From Sulfopaludibacter sp035606355 (GTDB taxonomy: Bacteria; Acidobacteriota; Terriglobia; Bryobacterales; Bryobacteraceae), in NCBI GenBank assembly GCA_035606355.1, contig DATNFO010000034.1:37441-101440 (forward strand): a DNA stretch of 64,000 nucleotides. Reading direction: 5' to 3'. The notes under the pieces were generated by a model. That model saw only the letters and a program-made list of their open reading frames with translations. It did not search any database and had not been told where the DNA came from. Position 1 is the stretch's first letter. Each line of letters opens with the position of its first letter. Shown one piece after another: positions 34,530 through 43,304 of the stretch. Position numbers and translations under genes: made by a program.

Positions 34530-36467
34530 CTATTTGACGGCCAGGGTCACCCCCGTCTGGCTTCGGCGGGAGCTTGCCGCGTCCCCAATCGATACTGTAA
34601 TCGGAATCGCAGCGCCCGTCGGCACGGTCGGCGGAACAATCGCATTGATCTGAACCAGCCCGGCCACCGCCCCCGGGGCCGCTCCCGCATAGCTCACCAC
34701 GGCCGGTTGACCGTTGATGTCCACGCGGACCGTCTGATCCGCCAGCAGGCCGGCTGCGCTTGCCACCGTTCCGTCCGCAACGGGCGTAAACAGCTCGCCC
34801 ATGCCGGTCGCGTAGATCACAATCGTGGAGCCGCGCGGAGCCGCATTCTTCGACCCGTTGATGGTATACGCGGCGGTGCTTGAATCATAGTTCAGAATCG
34901 CTCCCTGTCCCTGACCTAAACCGCCGAACGCGAACGCGCCGGGATTGGCCGGCACTACGGTCAGCGGATAGGCCGCGGTGCGCGTGGCGCCATTGATCAC
35001 GGTCGCCGTCACCGATGGGTTCGCCGTTCCCCATACCGAGGCGACGTCAAACGGCACAACCGCATTGATCTGGTTCGTCGACACCATAATGATCGGGGCA
35101 ATCACGGGAACGCCCGCGCCGATCTGAAAAGATACCTGAATCGAGCCCAGCTTTGTGGGGTAGGTGGCCGGCGAACCGGTCGGCGTCGCAGTGAGCGCGT
35201 TTGACGGCCCCAGGTTCTGCCCGAAAATCGAAATAATCTCTCGCGGCGCTACCGACGTCATTCCGGAGACCACCGGGTCGGGACTCGTTCCCGTCTGCGT
35301 CGCCGTCGCCAGATAACTCGCGGCGTTCACGATGGACGTGATCGCCGGTGCATTGGCCGGCAGCACAGTGAAGGTGGTGCTTGCCGGCAACTGCCCGGGA
35401 TTGTTCGGCGGCGCCGGGTTCGTCACGGCGAGCGTCCAGACGCCCGGCGAAGATAGAAACGCAGCGTTGACGGTCGCCTGAAGCACCTTCGCGCTCAGCA
35501 GCGTGGATGTAAGGGTGATCGGCGGATTTGCGCCCTGCTGCAGGGTCACCACGGACGTGCTGAAGAAGTTCTTGCCGTAGATCGTGATTACCGGATTCAC
35601 GGCCGGCCCGGCGATCACGCTTGCCGGGAAGATTGGCAGTGTCGCGTCCAATTGCGGCGCGCCGGCGGAAACCACCAGATTCACCAACACCGTAAACGAC
35701 CCGTTGACCGCGTTTGTGGCCGCAAACGTCACAACTCCGCCGTAGCTTCCGGGGTTCAGGTTGGCGACCGTCAGGAGATCCAGGCCGATGTAAATGGGTG
35801 TGAACGAGCCCGACAGCGCCACGCCGCTCGTCTGGGTATTAGGCAGTTGGCCGGATTGAGAAACCCGCAGCCACACCGGGGTATTGCCGCCCCCGCCCGT
35901 ACTCCCACTCGAGGCGTTGGCCGCACTCACGCTGAACGGAATGATATTCCCGCTGGATGCCACGTCCATCACACTATTCACCGGCGACACCGCGCCTGCT
36001 CCCGTGGTGTACGTGAATGTCAGCACCGGGGAACCCGACCCCGCGGCAGCCGCCGAATAATTGCTCGTCACAGGATCTGCCGACACCACAAGCTGCGAAG
36101 GCGGATTCGATATCAGGAGTGACACGGGAACGGTAATGGTGTTCGTCCCCGTCGAAATCGCAATCGAACCGGCATAGTTGTTCGGTGTCAATCCCGTGGG
36201 GTTCGCCACCACAGTCAACGACAATGGCGCGTGTCCGGTATCCGGCGTCACGGCGAGCCACCCCGCGGGCGTCGAGGTTGCGGTGACTGTCAAGGTGGTG
36301 CTCGCGCTCGCCGTCGCCGGCAAAGAGACCGTTACTTTCGCGGCCGCCGGATAGGTGGTGCTCCCCACCTGATAGGAGAAGCTCAGGGAGGCCGGCAGCG
36401 CCGCCGGCGTCTGCGCAAATACCGGAGCCGCCGCGAACAGCGCCGCAGCCAGGAAGAGGTGCTTCAT
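34530..36467 (-). CDS. secreted IPT/TIG-like protein with Solibacter C-terminal domain
   Basis: 645 residues with a signal peptide (1-18, FLAAALFAAAPVFAQ). Two BACON-like or Ig-like segments (about 25-120 and 125-270, with PAGWLAVTPDTG and NYAGSIAIS typical of BACON) are followed by an IPT/TIG-type domain (about 280-370, ITIYGKNFFSTSVV). The Solibacter C-terminal domain (about 375-645) has IVNAASY, ISIFGQNLGPS, INAVVPFDV, IYATGMGEL and VQINAIVPP. Probably a surface or polysaccharide-binding protein. No catalytic motif was seen. The tail meets the anti-sigma gene convergently. Confidence 0.8.
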   Translation of the reverse strand: MKHLFLAAALFAAAPVFAQTPAALPASLSFSYQVGSTTYPAAAKVTVSLPATASASTTLTVTATSTPAGWLAVTPDTGHAPLSLTVVANPTGLTPNNYAGSIAISTGTNTITVPVSLLISNPPSQLVVSADPVTSNYSAAAAGSGSPVLTFTYTTGAGAVSPVNSVMDVASSGNIIPFSVSAANASSGSTGGGGNTPVWLRVSQSGQLPNTQTSGVALSGSFTPIYIGLDLLTVANLNPGSYGGVVTFAATNAVNGSFTVLVNLVVSAGAPQLDATLPIFPASVIAGPAVNPVITIYGKNFFSTSVVTLQQGANPPITLTSTLLSAKVLQATVNAAFLSSPGVWTLAVTNPAPPNNPGQLPASTTFTVLPANAPAITSIVNAASYLATATQTGTSPDPVVSGMTSVAPREIISIFGQNLGPSNALTATPTGSPATYPTKLGSIQVSFQIGAGVPVIAPIIMVSTNQINAVVPFDVASVWGTANPSVTATVINGATRTAAYPLTVVPANPGAFAFGGLGQGQGAILNYDSSTAAYTINGSKNAAPRGSTIVIYATGMGELFTPVADGTVASAAGLLADQTVRVDINGQPAVVSYAGAAPGAVAGLVQINAIVPPTVPTGAAIPITVSIGDAASSRRSQTGVTLAVK

Positions 36468-36539
36468 ACTTCAGAGATCGGCAGATGTACGGGAAACCTT
36501 TAGTGTGCGCGCCGAAAAAATGCGGCAGTACACTGAAGC

Positions 36540-36959
36540 ATGACCTGCTCCCGTCGCGATCTCACCTTGCTATTGCCCCTTCTGGCAGCCCGCGCCTCGG
36601 CCCAGCCGGCCGCCAAACTGCCGACCCGGGTTTACAGGTTCGAAGACCTCCCGGTCAAGACCAACGGCCAGAACCAGTCTCGTGCCATCCTCAACGGACA
36701 GACTCACGAAGGCATGGCTCTGGAGGTGCACATGACCGACCTTGCCGCCGGAGCGTCGCCGCACCCGCCGCACAAGCACGTTCATGAGGAAATGGTGATG
36801 CTCATCGAAGGCCAGCTCGATGCGACCATCGGCGGCGAGACCACCCGCCTCAGTCCCGGGTCCGTCATCTTCTTTGCGTCGGGGGACGAGCACGGCACCC
36901 GCAATCCCGGACCAGGCCGTGCTCGCTATTTCGTGGTCGCGCTCGGCCGCGACGCTTAA
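36540..36959 (+). CDS. exported cupin-domain protein
   Basis: 139 residues. The N-terminus SRRDLTLLLPLLAARASA reads as a twin-arginine signal. The single cupin domain carries the metal motif in PHPPHKHVHEEMVMLIEGQ and a second strand motif with SGDEHGTRNPG, giving the usual His/Glu/His set. Such small Tat-exported cupins bind a metal in the periplasm; substrate unknown. Confidence 0.8.
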   Translation: MTCSRRDLTLLLPLLAARASAQPAAKLPTRVYRFEDLPVKTNGQNQSRAILNGQTHEGMALEVHMTDLAAGASPHPPHKHVHEEMVMLIEGQLDATIGGETTRLSPGSVIFFASGDEHGTRNPGPGRARYFVVALGRDA

Positions 36960-36977
36960 CGGATTTTTGAAACGCCG

Positions 36978-37415
36978 TTAGCTGTTGTATTCGGCGGACA
37001 ACCTTCCGAGTGCGAGCGCACCGAGCATCAGCCCGAAGTCGCGCAGAGCGATGTCGTAGTAGTTTGCGGCCAGCAGAAGATTACAGATGATTCCCAGCAG
37101 CCAGAGAGCAACGACGTAGGCGCCGATTTTCGGCCTGATGGCCACCAGCAATCCCGCAATGATCTCGACTACACCCACCGCGAGCATGAATTGGTGCGCT
37201 GTTACCGGCAGCATTTTGACGACGGCGGGTGCAAGATACATGTCCCAATTCACGAGTAGCTGGAAGAATTTGTCGAGGCCCGCCAGTAGCGGAGCCAAAG
37301 TGAAAGCGACATGTAGGATTTGGTAGGCCTGATACGACGGCGCGGCCGAAGTTACATCTGTTGTCGCCGCGTGCCGTCCGAACATGCCGTGCCGGCCCGT
37401 TAAAGTGTGTTCCAT
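36978..37415 (-). CDS. DoxX-like membrane protein
   Basis: 145 residues from ATG 37415, with AAGGAGA eight bases upstream. Four membrane segments: AYQILHVAFTLAPLLAGLDKFF, FMLAVGVVEIIAGLLVAI, IGAYVVALWLLGIICNLLL, ALRDFGLMLGALALG. The pattern (LLAGLDKF then VEIIAG) resembles DoxX/DUF-type quinol-related membrane proteins. Function unknown. Confidence 0.7.
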   Translation of the reverse strand: MEHTLTGRHGMFGRHAATTDVTSAAPSYQAYQILHVAFTLAPLLAGLDKFFQLLVNWDMYLAPAVVKMLPVTAHQFMLAVGVVEIIAGLLVAIRPKIGAYVVALWLLGIICNLLLAANYYDIALRDFGLMLGALALGRLSAEYNS

Positions 37416-37517
37416 AACCAGACTCTCCTTGTAGAGGCACACGCTGTATACTGCAAGTGGTCAACCGTTCTTCTGTTTCATACTCTAGGACCTAGCAGCG
37501 TGCTATCCTGATTCCGG

Positions 37518-38936
37518 ATGTTCGGCCGCCAGCGTAAAGCCCGTGTTTTGTTCGGAGTATCGGACTTGCTCCTGGCTACCCTGGCATTCGAGACGGCTTA
37601 CCGAACTCGCGTCATCCTTAACCTCGAGCACGATTTTTACCTCAGCGTCGAACGCAAAGCCCTCGTTCTGGGTTTCTCACTCGTCGCCTGGGTCGCCATC
37701 GGGCTATGGCTCGAAGTCTACGAAAAGCTCGATTCTCCGCACCCCGGCATCATTCTCCGCGACGCTGCCCGCCAGTGCTTTTACGGCGCGCTCGCCCTGG
37801 TGGTCTTCGAATATGCCCTCCGCCTGGACCTGAGCCGCTTCTTCGTCGGACTATTTGCCGCGCTCGCGTGGGTGCTGCTGGTGCTGTTCCGGCTCACCGC
37901 CGGGCGCGTGGTGGGCGCCATCCGGCGCGAATTCGCGGCGCCGCACTATGTCATGGTCGTCGGCACGGGAGAGCGCGCGCGGCGTATGGCCCGGGCGCTG
38001 GAGCAGTCCTCCGATTACGGCATCCGGCTCCTCGGCTTTCTCGCGGAACGCTCCGCCGCCGCGGTGCCTGCCGAGATCCATATTGCGGGGATTTACCCAG
38101 TCCACCCGATCTCCGAGCTGCCCGCCATCCTGAGCCGCCAAGCCATCGACGAAATTGTCTTCGCCGTCGGCAGCGACAGCCTGGCTCAACTGGAAGAGGT
38201 ATTCCTGCTCTGCGATGAAGAGGGCGTGCGCACCCGCGTGGCCGTCGATTTTTTCCCGCACGTCAACAGCACGGTGTCGCTGGACCGTCTCGGCGCCACT
38301 CCGCTACTCACCTTTTCCGCCGCGCCTTACGACGAAATCCGGCTCCTGCTCAAGCGCGGAATCGATATCCTCCTCGCCGTTGCAGGTCTGCTGGTGCTAT
38401 CCCCGTTCATGCTGGCGATCGTCATTCTGATCCGGATCACGTCCCCCGGTCCGGCTATTTTCCGCCAGGTCCGCTGCGGACTCAACGGGCGCCGCTTCCT
38501 CTTCTACAAATTTCGTTCCATGTGTCAGAATGCCGAAGAGCTCAAGCCGTCGCTGGCGCATCTCAACACCAGAGACGGCGTGGTCTTCAAGATTCCACGC
38601 GACCCCAGGCTCACGCGCATCGGCCGCTATTTGCGGAAATTCTCGATCGACGAATGGCCCCAGTTGTGGAACGTGCTGCGGGGCGATATGTCGCTGGTCG
38701 GCCCCCGTCCGGCCGTGCCCAGCGAAGTCGATGGCTACCAGCGGTGGCAGCGCCGCCGGCTGCGTATGCGCCCCGGCCTGACATGCCTTTGGGCCGTTTC
38801 CGGCCGCGACAACCTGGATTTCGACACCTGGATGAAGATGGACATGCATTACATTGATAACTGGTCGCTGGCGCTCGATTGGAAGATCATCCTGCGAACC
38901 ATTCCACGCGTCCTCACGGGCCACGGAGCCAACTGA
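37518..38936 (+). CDS. polyprenyl-phosphate hexose-1-phosphate transferase (WbaP/WcaJ-like)
   Basis: 472 residues. The N-terminal half has about four membrane helices and a CoA-binding-like Rossmann domain (about 145-260, YVMVVGTGERARRMARALE). The C-terminal half is the bacterial sugar transferase catalytic domain, preceded by a re-entrant helix (LLLAVAGLLVLSPFMLAIVILI). Motifs TSPGPAIFRQVRCG, FYKFRSMCQNAE, LRKFSIDEWPQLWNVLRGDMSLVGPRPAVPSE and RPGLTCLW are all intact. It starts glycan assembly by placing sugar-1-phosphate on undecaprenyl phosphate, for exopolysaccharide or O-antigen. No other glycan genes are adjacent. Confidence 0.92.
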   Translation: MFGRQRKARVLFGVSDLLLATLAFETAYRTRVILNLEHDFYLSVERKALVLGFSLVAWVAIGLWLEVYEKLDSPHPGIILRDAARQCFYGALALVVFEYALRLDLSRFFVGLFAALAWVLLVLFRLTAGRVVGAIRREFAAPHYVMVVGTGERARRMARALEQSSDYGIRLLGFLAERSAAAVPAEIHIAGIYPVHPISELPAILSRQAIDEIVFAVGSDSLAQLEEVFLLCDEEGVRTRVAVDFFPHVNSTVSLDRLGATPLLTFSAAPYDEIRLLLKRGIDILLAVAGLLVLSPFMLAIVILIRITSPGPAIFRQVRCGLNGRRFLFYKFRSMCQNAEELKPSLAHLNTRDGVVFKIPRDPRLTRIGRYLRKFSIDEWPQLWNVLRGDMSLVGPRPAVPSEVDGYQRWQRRRLRMRPGLTCLWAVSGRDNLDFDTWMKMDMHYIDNWSLALDWKIILRTIPRVLTGHGAN

Positions 38937-38952
38937 GAGGAAAACCGAACTC

Positions 38953-39567
38953 ATGCACCTTGTACCAACTCAAGACGAAGTCGTTGCCGTGTTGCGCGAC
39001 ACCGGGGCGTTGCGAACGGGCCATTTCGAATACCCCAGCGGACTGCATTCCAATGAGTATCTGCAGGTCCCGCTGGCGTTGCGCTATTCGCAGCACCTGC
39101 GTATGCTCTCCGTTGGGCTGAGCCGCAAGCTGCGCGCGCATCCGGAAATCCGCGCCATCGCTCATGAACTTTCGATCGTAGTTCCAATGACCGGCGGACT
39201 GCCGGTGGCTTTCGGCGTTGCCGACGCCCTCCGCGCGAAACAGGTCTACTGGACAGAGCGGGAGCACGACGCGGAAGCGCTGCACTTCCGCCAGTTTCTG
39301 GTGCCGCAGAAGGGCGAACCGGTGGTCCTGGTAGACGATATTCTTCGCACCGGGTCAAAACTCGCGGAATGCAAGCAATTGCTGGAGTCTTACGGGGCGC
39401 AGGTAATGGGGTTGGCGGTTATCGTTTACCAGCCAAATCCGAAAACTCAGAGCTTTGGCAATCTGCCGCTCTACTATCTTGCCAAGCTGGATGCGCATTA
39501 CGCGGTTAACAGCCAGGAATGCGGTTGGTGCCAGGAAGGCGAACCGCTGCAAAAAGTCTGGCTGTAG
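38953..39567 (+). CDS. pyrE: orotate phosphoribosyltransferase-like protein
   Basis: Transfers orotate to PRPP in UMP synthesis. ATG 38953 with GAGAGGAAAA upstream; 204 residues. The PRPP loop is VVLVDDILRTGSK with D128-D129, and FEYPSGLHSNEYLQ resembles the PyrE N-terminal hood. The C-terminal extension ends in CGWCQEGEPLQKVW. It is 16 bases after the sugar transferase gene and may be cotranscribed. A different PRTase specificity cannot be excluded. Confidence 0.82.
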   Translation: MHLVPTQDEVVAVLRDTGALRTGHFEYPSGLHSNEYLQVPLALRYSQHLRMLSVGLSRKLRAHPEIRAIAHELSIVVPMTGGLPVAFGVADALRAKQVYWTEREHDAEALHFRQFLVPQKGEPVVLVDDILRTGSKLAECKQLLESYGAQVMGLAVIVYQPNPKTQSFGNLPLYYLAKLDAHYAVNSQECGWCQEGEPLQKVWL

Positions 39568-39705
39568 CTGTAATAATCGCGTGACGAATGCTGGCAAGTA
39601 GCCACCTGTCAGTTACTTGTGCGTTGTCATGCAGTTTTGCTGAAAAAATGTGCAGTACGTGACAACTCCATGACTGAATTGGTGAGTAAGCACGCGTCCG
39701 GAGTG

Positions 39706-39739
39706 TTTTCCACAGGTTTTTCCACAGCCTCGTGGAAAA
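39706..39739. promoter_or_regulatory. cluster of DnaA-box-like 9-mers
   Basis: TTTTCCACA occurs at 39706-39714 and 39718-39726, and an inverted CGTGGAAAA at 39731-39739. The DnaA box consensus is TTATNCACA, so the first two differ at one position. The cluster sits in the 235-base gap between pyrE and the next gene, which contains no gene of its own. DnaA control of the downstream genes, or a titration site, is possible; chance AT-rich similarity is the alternative. Confidence 0.35.
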
Positions 39740-39802
39740 CCGTAGATATCGTCCGGCTACTACCCTTGGTGGAGACGCACCTGGAAGTGGCGAGGTGGTA
39801 CA

Positions 39803-40366
39803 GTGAAACAGAATTCGAGCACCATGCGACGTTTCAAGCAGCTCCTGTTAATGGCTGCCTTCGCGGCCGTTCCGCTGTTGGCGCAGGAAGGTGAATCCAA
39901 GCTCGCGCCGTACTACCCGACGCCGCAAACGATTGTCGAGAAGATGCTGCAGCTCGGAGGTCTCAAGGCGGGGGAGAAAGTTTTCGACCTGGGCTCCGGC
40001 GACGGACGCATCGTCATCATGGCGGCCCAGAAATTTCATGCCGAAGCCGTCGGCGTGGAACTCGATAAGGACCTCTGCCGCCAAAGCATCGAAAAAATCA
40101 AGAAACTCGGGCTCGAACGCACTGCGCACATCATAAACGGCGACTTACTGGCGCAGAATTACAGCTCGGCTGATCTGGTCACGGTTTATCTACTCCCGGA
40201 CTCCATCAATAACAAGGTACAGCCGATGCTCGATAAGCAACTGAAGAAGGGTGCGCGGGTTGTCGCTCACGACTTTGAGTTCCGGTCCTGGACTCCCGAG
40301 AAAGTGGAGCAAATCGCCGATGACGGCGAAGGCCGCAGTCATACGCTATACCTCTACCGGAAATAA
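39803..40366 (+). CDS. exported class I SAM-methyltransferase-like protein
   Basis: 187 residues from GTG 39803 (GAGGTGG upstream). ATG 39824, the eighth codon, would open directly with a signal peptide (RRFKQLLLMAAFAAVPLLAQ). The rest is a Rossmann methyltransferase: motif I VFDLGSGDGRIV, acidic motif VGVELDKD, INGDLL and a TVYLLPDSINNK stretch. A Sec signal on a SAM-dependent enzyme is odd because SAM is cytoplasmic. A membrane-anchored form with the uncleaved helix is possible. Substrate unknown. Confidence 0.7.
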   Translation: MKQNSSTMRRFKQLLLMAAFAAVPLLAQEGESKLAPYYPTPQTIVEKMLQLGGLKAGEKVFDLGSGDGRIVIMAAQKFHAEAVGVELDKDLCRQSIEKIKKLGLERTAHIINGDLLAQNYSSADLVTVYLLPDSINNKVQPMLDKQLKKGARVVAHDFEFRSWTPEKVEQIADDGEGRSHTLYLYRK

Positions 40367-41516
40367 GGTGGTGTCTCCGCCGAAATTCAGCCCGGCTGCG
40401 TATCTGGCCTGGGCAAGGGTTCCGTTGGCCGTCGCCGCCCTGGTAGTCACCAAAATGTATATGGCCGACGCGGGCGTCGCCTTTTACATTCTACTGGCGG
40501 TATATCTCGTTTATTCGGCCGCGGTGGCCTTCCGCCCGCGCGTGCAGACTGGTCTGGTCGGCATGCTAGGGCTGTTCGGCGACACCGTTTATTGGCTGAT
40601 TATCTCGGGCTACGGCACGGACCAGATGCTCTGGGTGTCGTCGTTGTATTTCCTCTTCCTCCTGACGGCGGCATTGGTTCTGCACGGAGCGGTGGAGACG
40701 GTCCTCATCACGGTGATCGCCGTAGTCTTCTGCGCGGTTCTTCCGAACCCCGTGCTGGAGCGGCTGGAGCGCACGGTCCTGGTAGCCGGCGCACTCGCGT
40801 CGGGGTTCGCCGTGGCCACTCGCCGGTCGCGATCCAGAGAAGCTTCCGTCGAACAGGAATTGCAAGAGGCGCGGGGCGCCGCCGAAATGGCAAGCGAACA
40901 GGAGCGGCAGCGCATCGCCGCGGACTTCCACGATGGGCCGCTGCAGAGCTTCATCAGTATGCAGATGCGCCTGGCGATTCTGCGCAAGATCTTCGAACGC
41001 GACCACGACGCGGGTATGCGCGATTTGCAGGAATTGCAAGCCCTCGCGCAATCGCAGATCAGCGATCTTCGCACGTTCCTGCATGCCATGCGACCGGTGG
41101 ACGTCGATGGCGCCAACCTCATCTCTACAGCGCGCCGTACGGCCGAGACATTCCAGAAGGAAAGCGGCATTCCGGTGACGTTCATCGGCACCACGCTGCC
41201 GGTCGGTCTGCCGCAGGAAACCACGCTCGAAGTTTTGCAGATGATTCGCGAGGCACTGCACAACGTGCAGAAGCATGCGCACGCGACGCGCGTGGCCGTG
41301 GCCGTCGAGAAGCACGACCGCGCGCTCGAAATCGCCATTGACGATAACGGCAACGGCTTCAGTTTCGCCGGAACCTATAACCTCGAAGAGCTCGAATTGT
41401 TGCGCCTGGGTCCGGCGAGCCTCAAGCGGCGCGCGCGCTCCATCAATGCCGATCTGCAACTCGAATCGCGACCCGGTCGCGGCGCCGGCCTCAAGGTCCG
41501 GGTACCGCTGCAATGA
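40320..41516 (+). CDS. NarL-type sensor histidine kinase (orphan)
   Basis: The start is uncertain: ATG 40320 has GTGGAGC nine bases upstream and overlaps the methyltransferase gene by 47 bases, while GTG 40368 or 40371 lies just after its stop. From 40320 (398 residues) there are five or six membrane segments (about 30-165), then a HisKA_3 dimerisation domain with H204 in RIAADFHDGPLQ, and a HATPase domain (REALHNVQKHAHA, IDDNGNGF). This is the NarX/DesK class, which pairs with LuxR-type regulators. None is adjacent. It is coupled to the lipoprotein gene at 41513 by ATGA. Confidence 0.85.
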   Translation: MTAKAAVIRYTSTGNKVVSPPKFSPAAYLAWARVPLAVAALVVTKMYMADAGVAFYILLAVYLVYSAAVAFRPRVQTGLVGMLGLFGDTVYWLIISGYGTDQMLWVSSLYFLFLLTAALVLHGAVETVLITVIAVVFCAVLPNPVLERLERTVLVAGALASGFAVATRRSRSREASVEQELQEARGAAEMASEQERQRIAADFHDGPLQSFISMQMRLAILRKIFERDHDAGMRDLQELQALAQSQISDLRTFLHAMRPVDVDGANLISTARRTAETFQKESGIPVTFIGTTLPVGLPQETTLEVLQMIREALHNVQKHAHATRVAVAVEKHDRALEIAIDDNGNGFSFAGTYNLEELELLRLGPASLKRRARSINADLQLESRPGRGAGLKVRVPLQ

Positions 41517-42478
41517 AGTGGCTGTCCCTGGCCTGCGTTTTCCTCGCGGGCTGCGGGCGATATGCCGATTTCACCCTTCCGCAACTCCCGGGCGGACCTA
41601 GACCTGTCTACATCTTCGCCGAGGACCCCTCTCCGGTGATTGCGAACGGCAATTTCACGGACGTCCTGAACCCATCGGTGGTCCGCGCCGCGGGCGGGCT
41701 GGTAAATCTCTACTCCGTGTTCGACGGACGCACCTGGCACACGGCGCTCGCCACGTCTTCCGATGGTTCACGCTGGCAGCCGCAGGGCATCGTGCTCTCT
41801 CCTCAGCCATCCACTTGGGAGGGCTCCTACATTGCCGCAAATGGATCGGCGCTGTTTGAAGAGTCGCGGTATTGGTATTGGTATCAGGCGGGACCGAGAC
41901 AGGAGCCGCGCCTCGGACTGGCGGTTTCGAGCGATGGACGAACGTGGCGAAAACAGCCGGCGCCCGTTGTCGAGGGCGGTCCTTACATGTCCTGGGACGA
42001 ACGAGGCGTCGCCGATCCCTATGTCATTCGATTCGGGGGCAATCTATACATGTATTATACAGGTCTAGATCGGGCCAGGCCTCCGCACCAACGAATTGGA
42101 ATTGCGCGGTCCACGGATGGAATTTATTGGAAGAAATTGCGATCCGGCCCGGTGCTCGATTTCGGGAACGAAGCCAATTTGGGAGAACCGGCCGTGTGGA
42201 GTTCCAGCGGCCATTATTGGATGCTCGTGACGGTGCGCAATCGCGATGAAACCCGGTATTTGGAGTTGGCAGATTCCACGGATGGCGTGCATTGGACCCC
42301 TCTGCGTCAGGCGTTTCGCCCGCGCTCAGCGTGGGACAGCGAAGTGCTCTGCGACCCCTCCGTGCTCGAAGAAAACGGCCGTGTAGAAGTCTGGTTCGGC
42401 GGCGGCGACCGCCCGTCGCCGGATGAGAACCTCCACGGACAAATCGGGCACGGCAGGCTAATTCAAAAATCGTATTAA
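41513..42478 (+). CDS. lipoprotein with five-bladed propeller, glycosidase-like
   Basis: 321 residues. Lipobox L-A-G-C at about 11-14, so probably lipid-anchored. The rest repeats a SSDGRTW-type strand five times (TSSDGSRWQ, SSDGRTWRK, RSTDGIYWK, DSTDGVHWT and a related one). NPSVV and WDERGVADPYVIRFGGNLYMYYTG resemble the GH43/GH130/GH32 propeller families, in which such Asp residues bind or hydrolyse sugar. A definite glycosidase assignment is not possible from sequence alone. It is in an operon with the histidine kinase. Confidence 0.65.
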   Translation: MKWLSLACVFLAGCGRYADFTLPQLPGGPRPVYIFAEDPSPVIANGNFTDVLNPSVVRAAGGLVNLYSVFDGRTWHTALATSSDGSRWQPQGIVLSPQPSTWEGSYIAANGSALFEESRYWYWYQAGPRQEPRLGLAVSSDGRTWRKQPAPVVEGGPYMSWDERGVADPYVIRFGGNLYMYYTGLDRARPPHQRIGIARSTDGIYWKKLRSGPVLDFGNEANLGEPAVWSSSGHYWMLVTVRNRDETRYLELADSTDGVHWTPLRQAFRPRSAWDSEVLCDPSVLEENGRVEVWFGGGDRPSPDENLHGQIGHGRLIQKSY

Positions 42479-42548
42479 GAAATAGTACTAAAAGAAATTC
42501 ATACCTCAAACTATTAATTCTTGCTGAAAGCTGCTATGATTCCCCTCG

Positions 42549-42572
42549 GTGATACTCCCCAGGGGATATCAC
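42549..42572. promoter_or_regulatory. palindromic operator-like element upstream of a sigma factor gene
   Basis: GTGATA (42549-42554) and TATCAC (42567-42572) flank TCCCC-A-GGGGA with one unpaired base, giving a nearly perfect 24-base inverted repeat. A -10-like TATGAT (42536-42541) lies just upstream, so the palindrome would fall around the transcription start of the 42660 gene. Operator or leader hairpin; the binding protein is unknown. Confidence 0.45.
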
Positions 42573-42659
42573 TGAAGACATAGCTCACACAGACATCGCG
42601 GAACTGGATATTTGTCTTCTCCACGCCCGCCGAATCCACCTTCCGTAGGGGAATCGCTC

Positions 42660-43292
42660 ATGAACGTCACGCCTTGTACGGCGCAGCATTCCGGAGTCTC
42701 GCCGGAGCCGCCTTTTGACCCGTCCTGGTCGCACATTGTCAATCGAATCAAGAGTGGGGACCCCTCGGGGATGGAAGACTTGTATAGTGTTTTCCGCAAG
42801 GGCGTGCGCTATTACATGTGCCGGCGCCTCGGTCCGCAAGATCTGGATGACCGCCTTCACGAAGCATTCATCTGCACTACGCAGGCGATCCGCAAAGGCG
42901 GTTTGCGGGAGCCTGAAAGACTCATGGGCTTCGTGCGCACGGTGGTGCGGCGGCAAGTGGCCTCGCACATCGAAGAGGCCGTGGAAGCGCGCCGCCACTG
43001 CGCGGACGCCGAATTCACGCTACGGATCTCCGACCGCAAGCCGGACCCTGAGCATGGCGCCATCGAGCGGGAGAAGAACGAAGTCGCCATGCGCGTGCTG
43101 AACAGCATCACGCAGCGGGACCGGGAAGTGCTCATCCGTTTTTACCTGAAAGAACAGACGGCGGGCCAGATCTGCCGCGAGTTGAAATTAACCGAGACGC
43201 AGTTCCGGCTCATCAAATCGCGGGCGAAAGCGCGGTTTGGGGAACTGGGCAGGCGGCGCTTCTCGGCGCGGCACTCCGCTCGGACGCAGTAA
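42660..43292 (+). CDS. sigma-70 family (ECF-like) RNA polymerase sigma factor
   Basis: 210 residues from ATG 42660, with GTAGGGGA about eight bases upstream. Region 2 is recognisable (about 27-85: IVNRIKSGDPSGMEDLYSVFRKGVRYYMCRRLGPQDLDDRLHEAF) but diverged. Region 4 is clear (about 140-200: LNSITQRDREVLIRFYLKEQTAGQICRELKLTETQFRLIKSRAKAR). No anti-sigma gene follows. The upstream palindrome suggests it is itself regulated. Confidence 0.82.
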   Translation: MNVTPCTAQHSGVSPEPPFDPSWSHIVNRIKSGDPSGMEDLYSVFRKGVRYYMCRRLGPQDLDDRLHEAFICTTQAIRKGGLREPERLMGFVRTVVRRQVASHIEEAVEARRHCADAEFTLRISDRKPDPEHGAIEREKNEVAMRVLNSITQRDREVLIRFYLKEQTAGQICRELKLTETQFRLIKSRAKARFGELGRRRFSARHSARTQ

Positions 43293-43304
43293 GCGGATCG
43301 CCCG

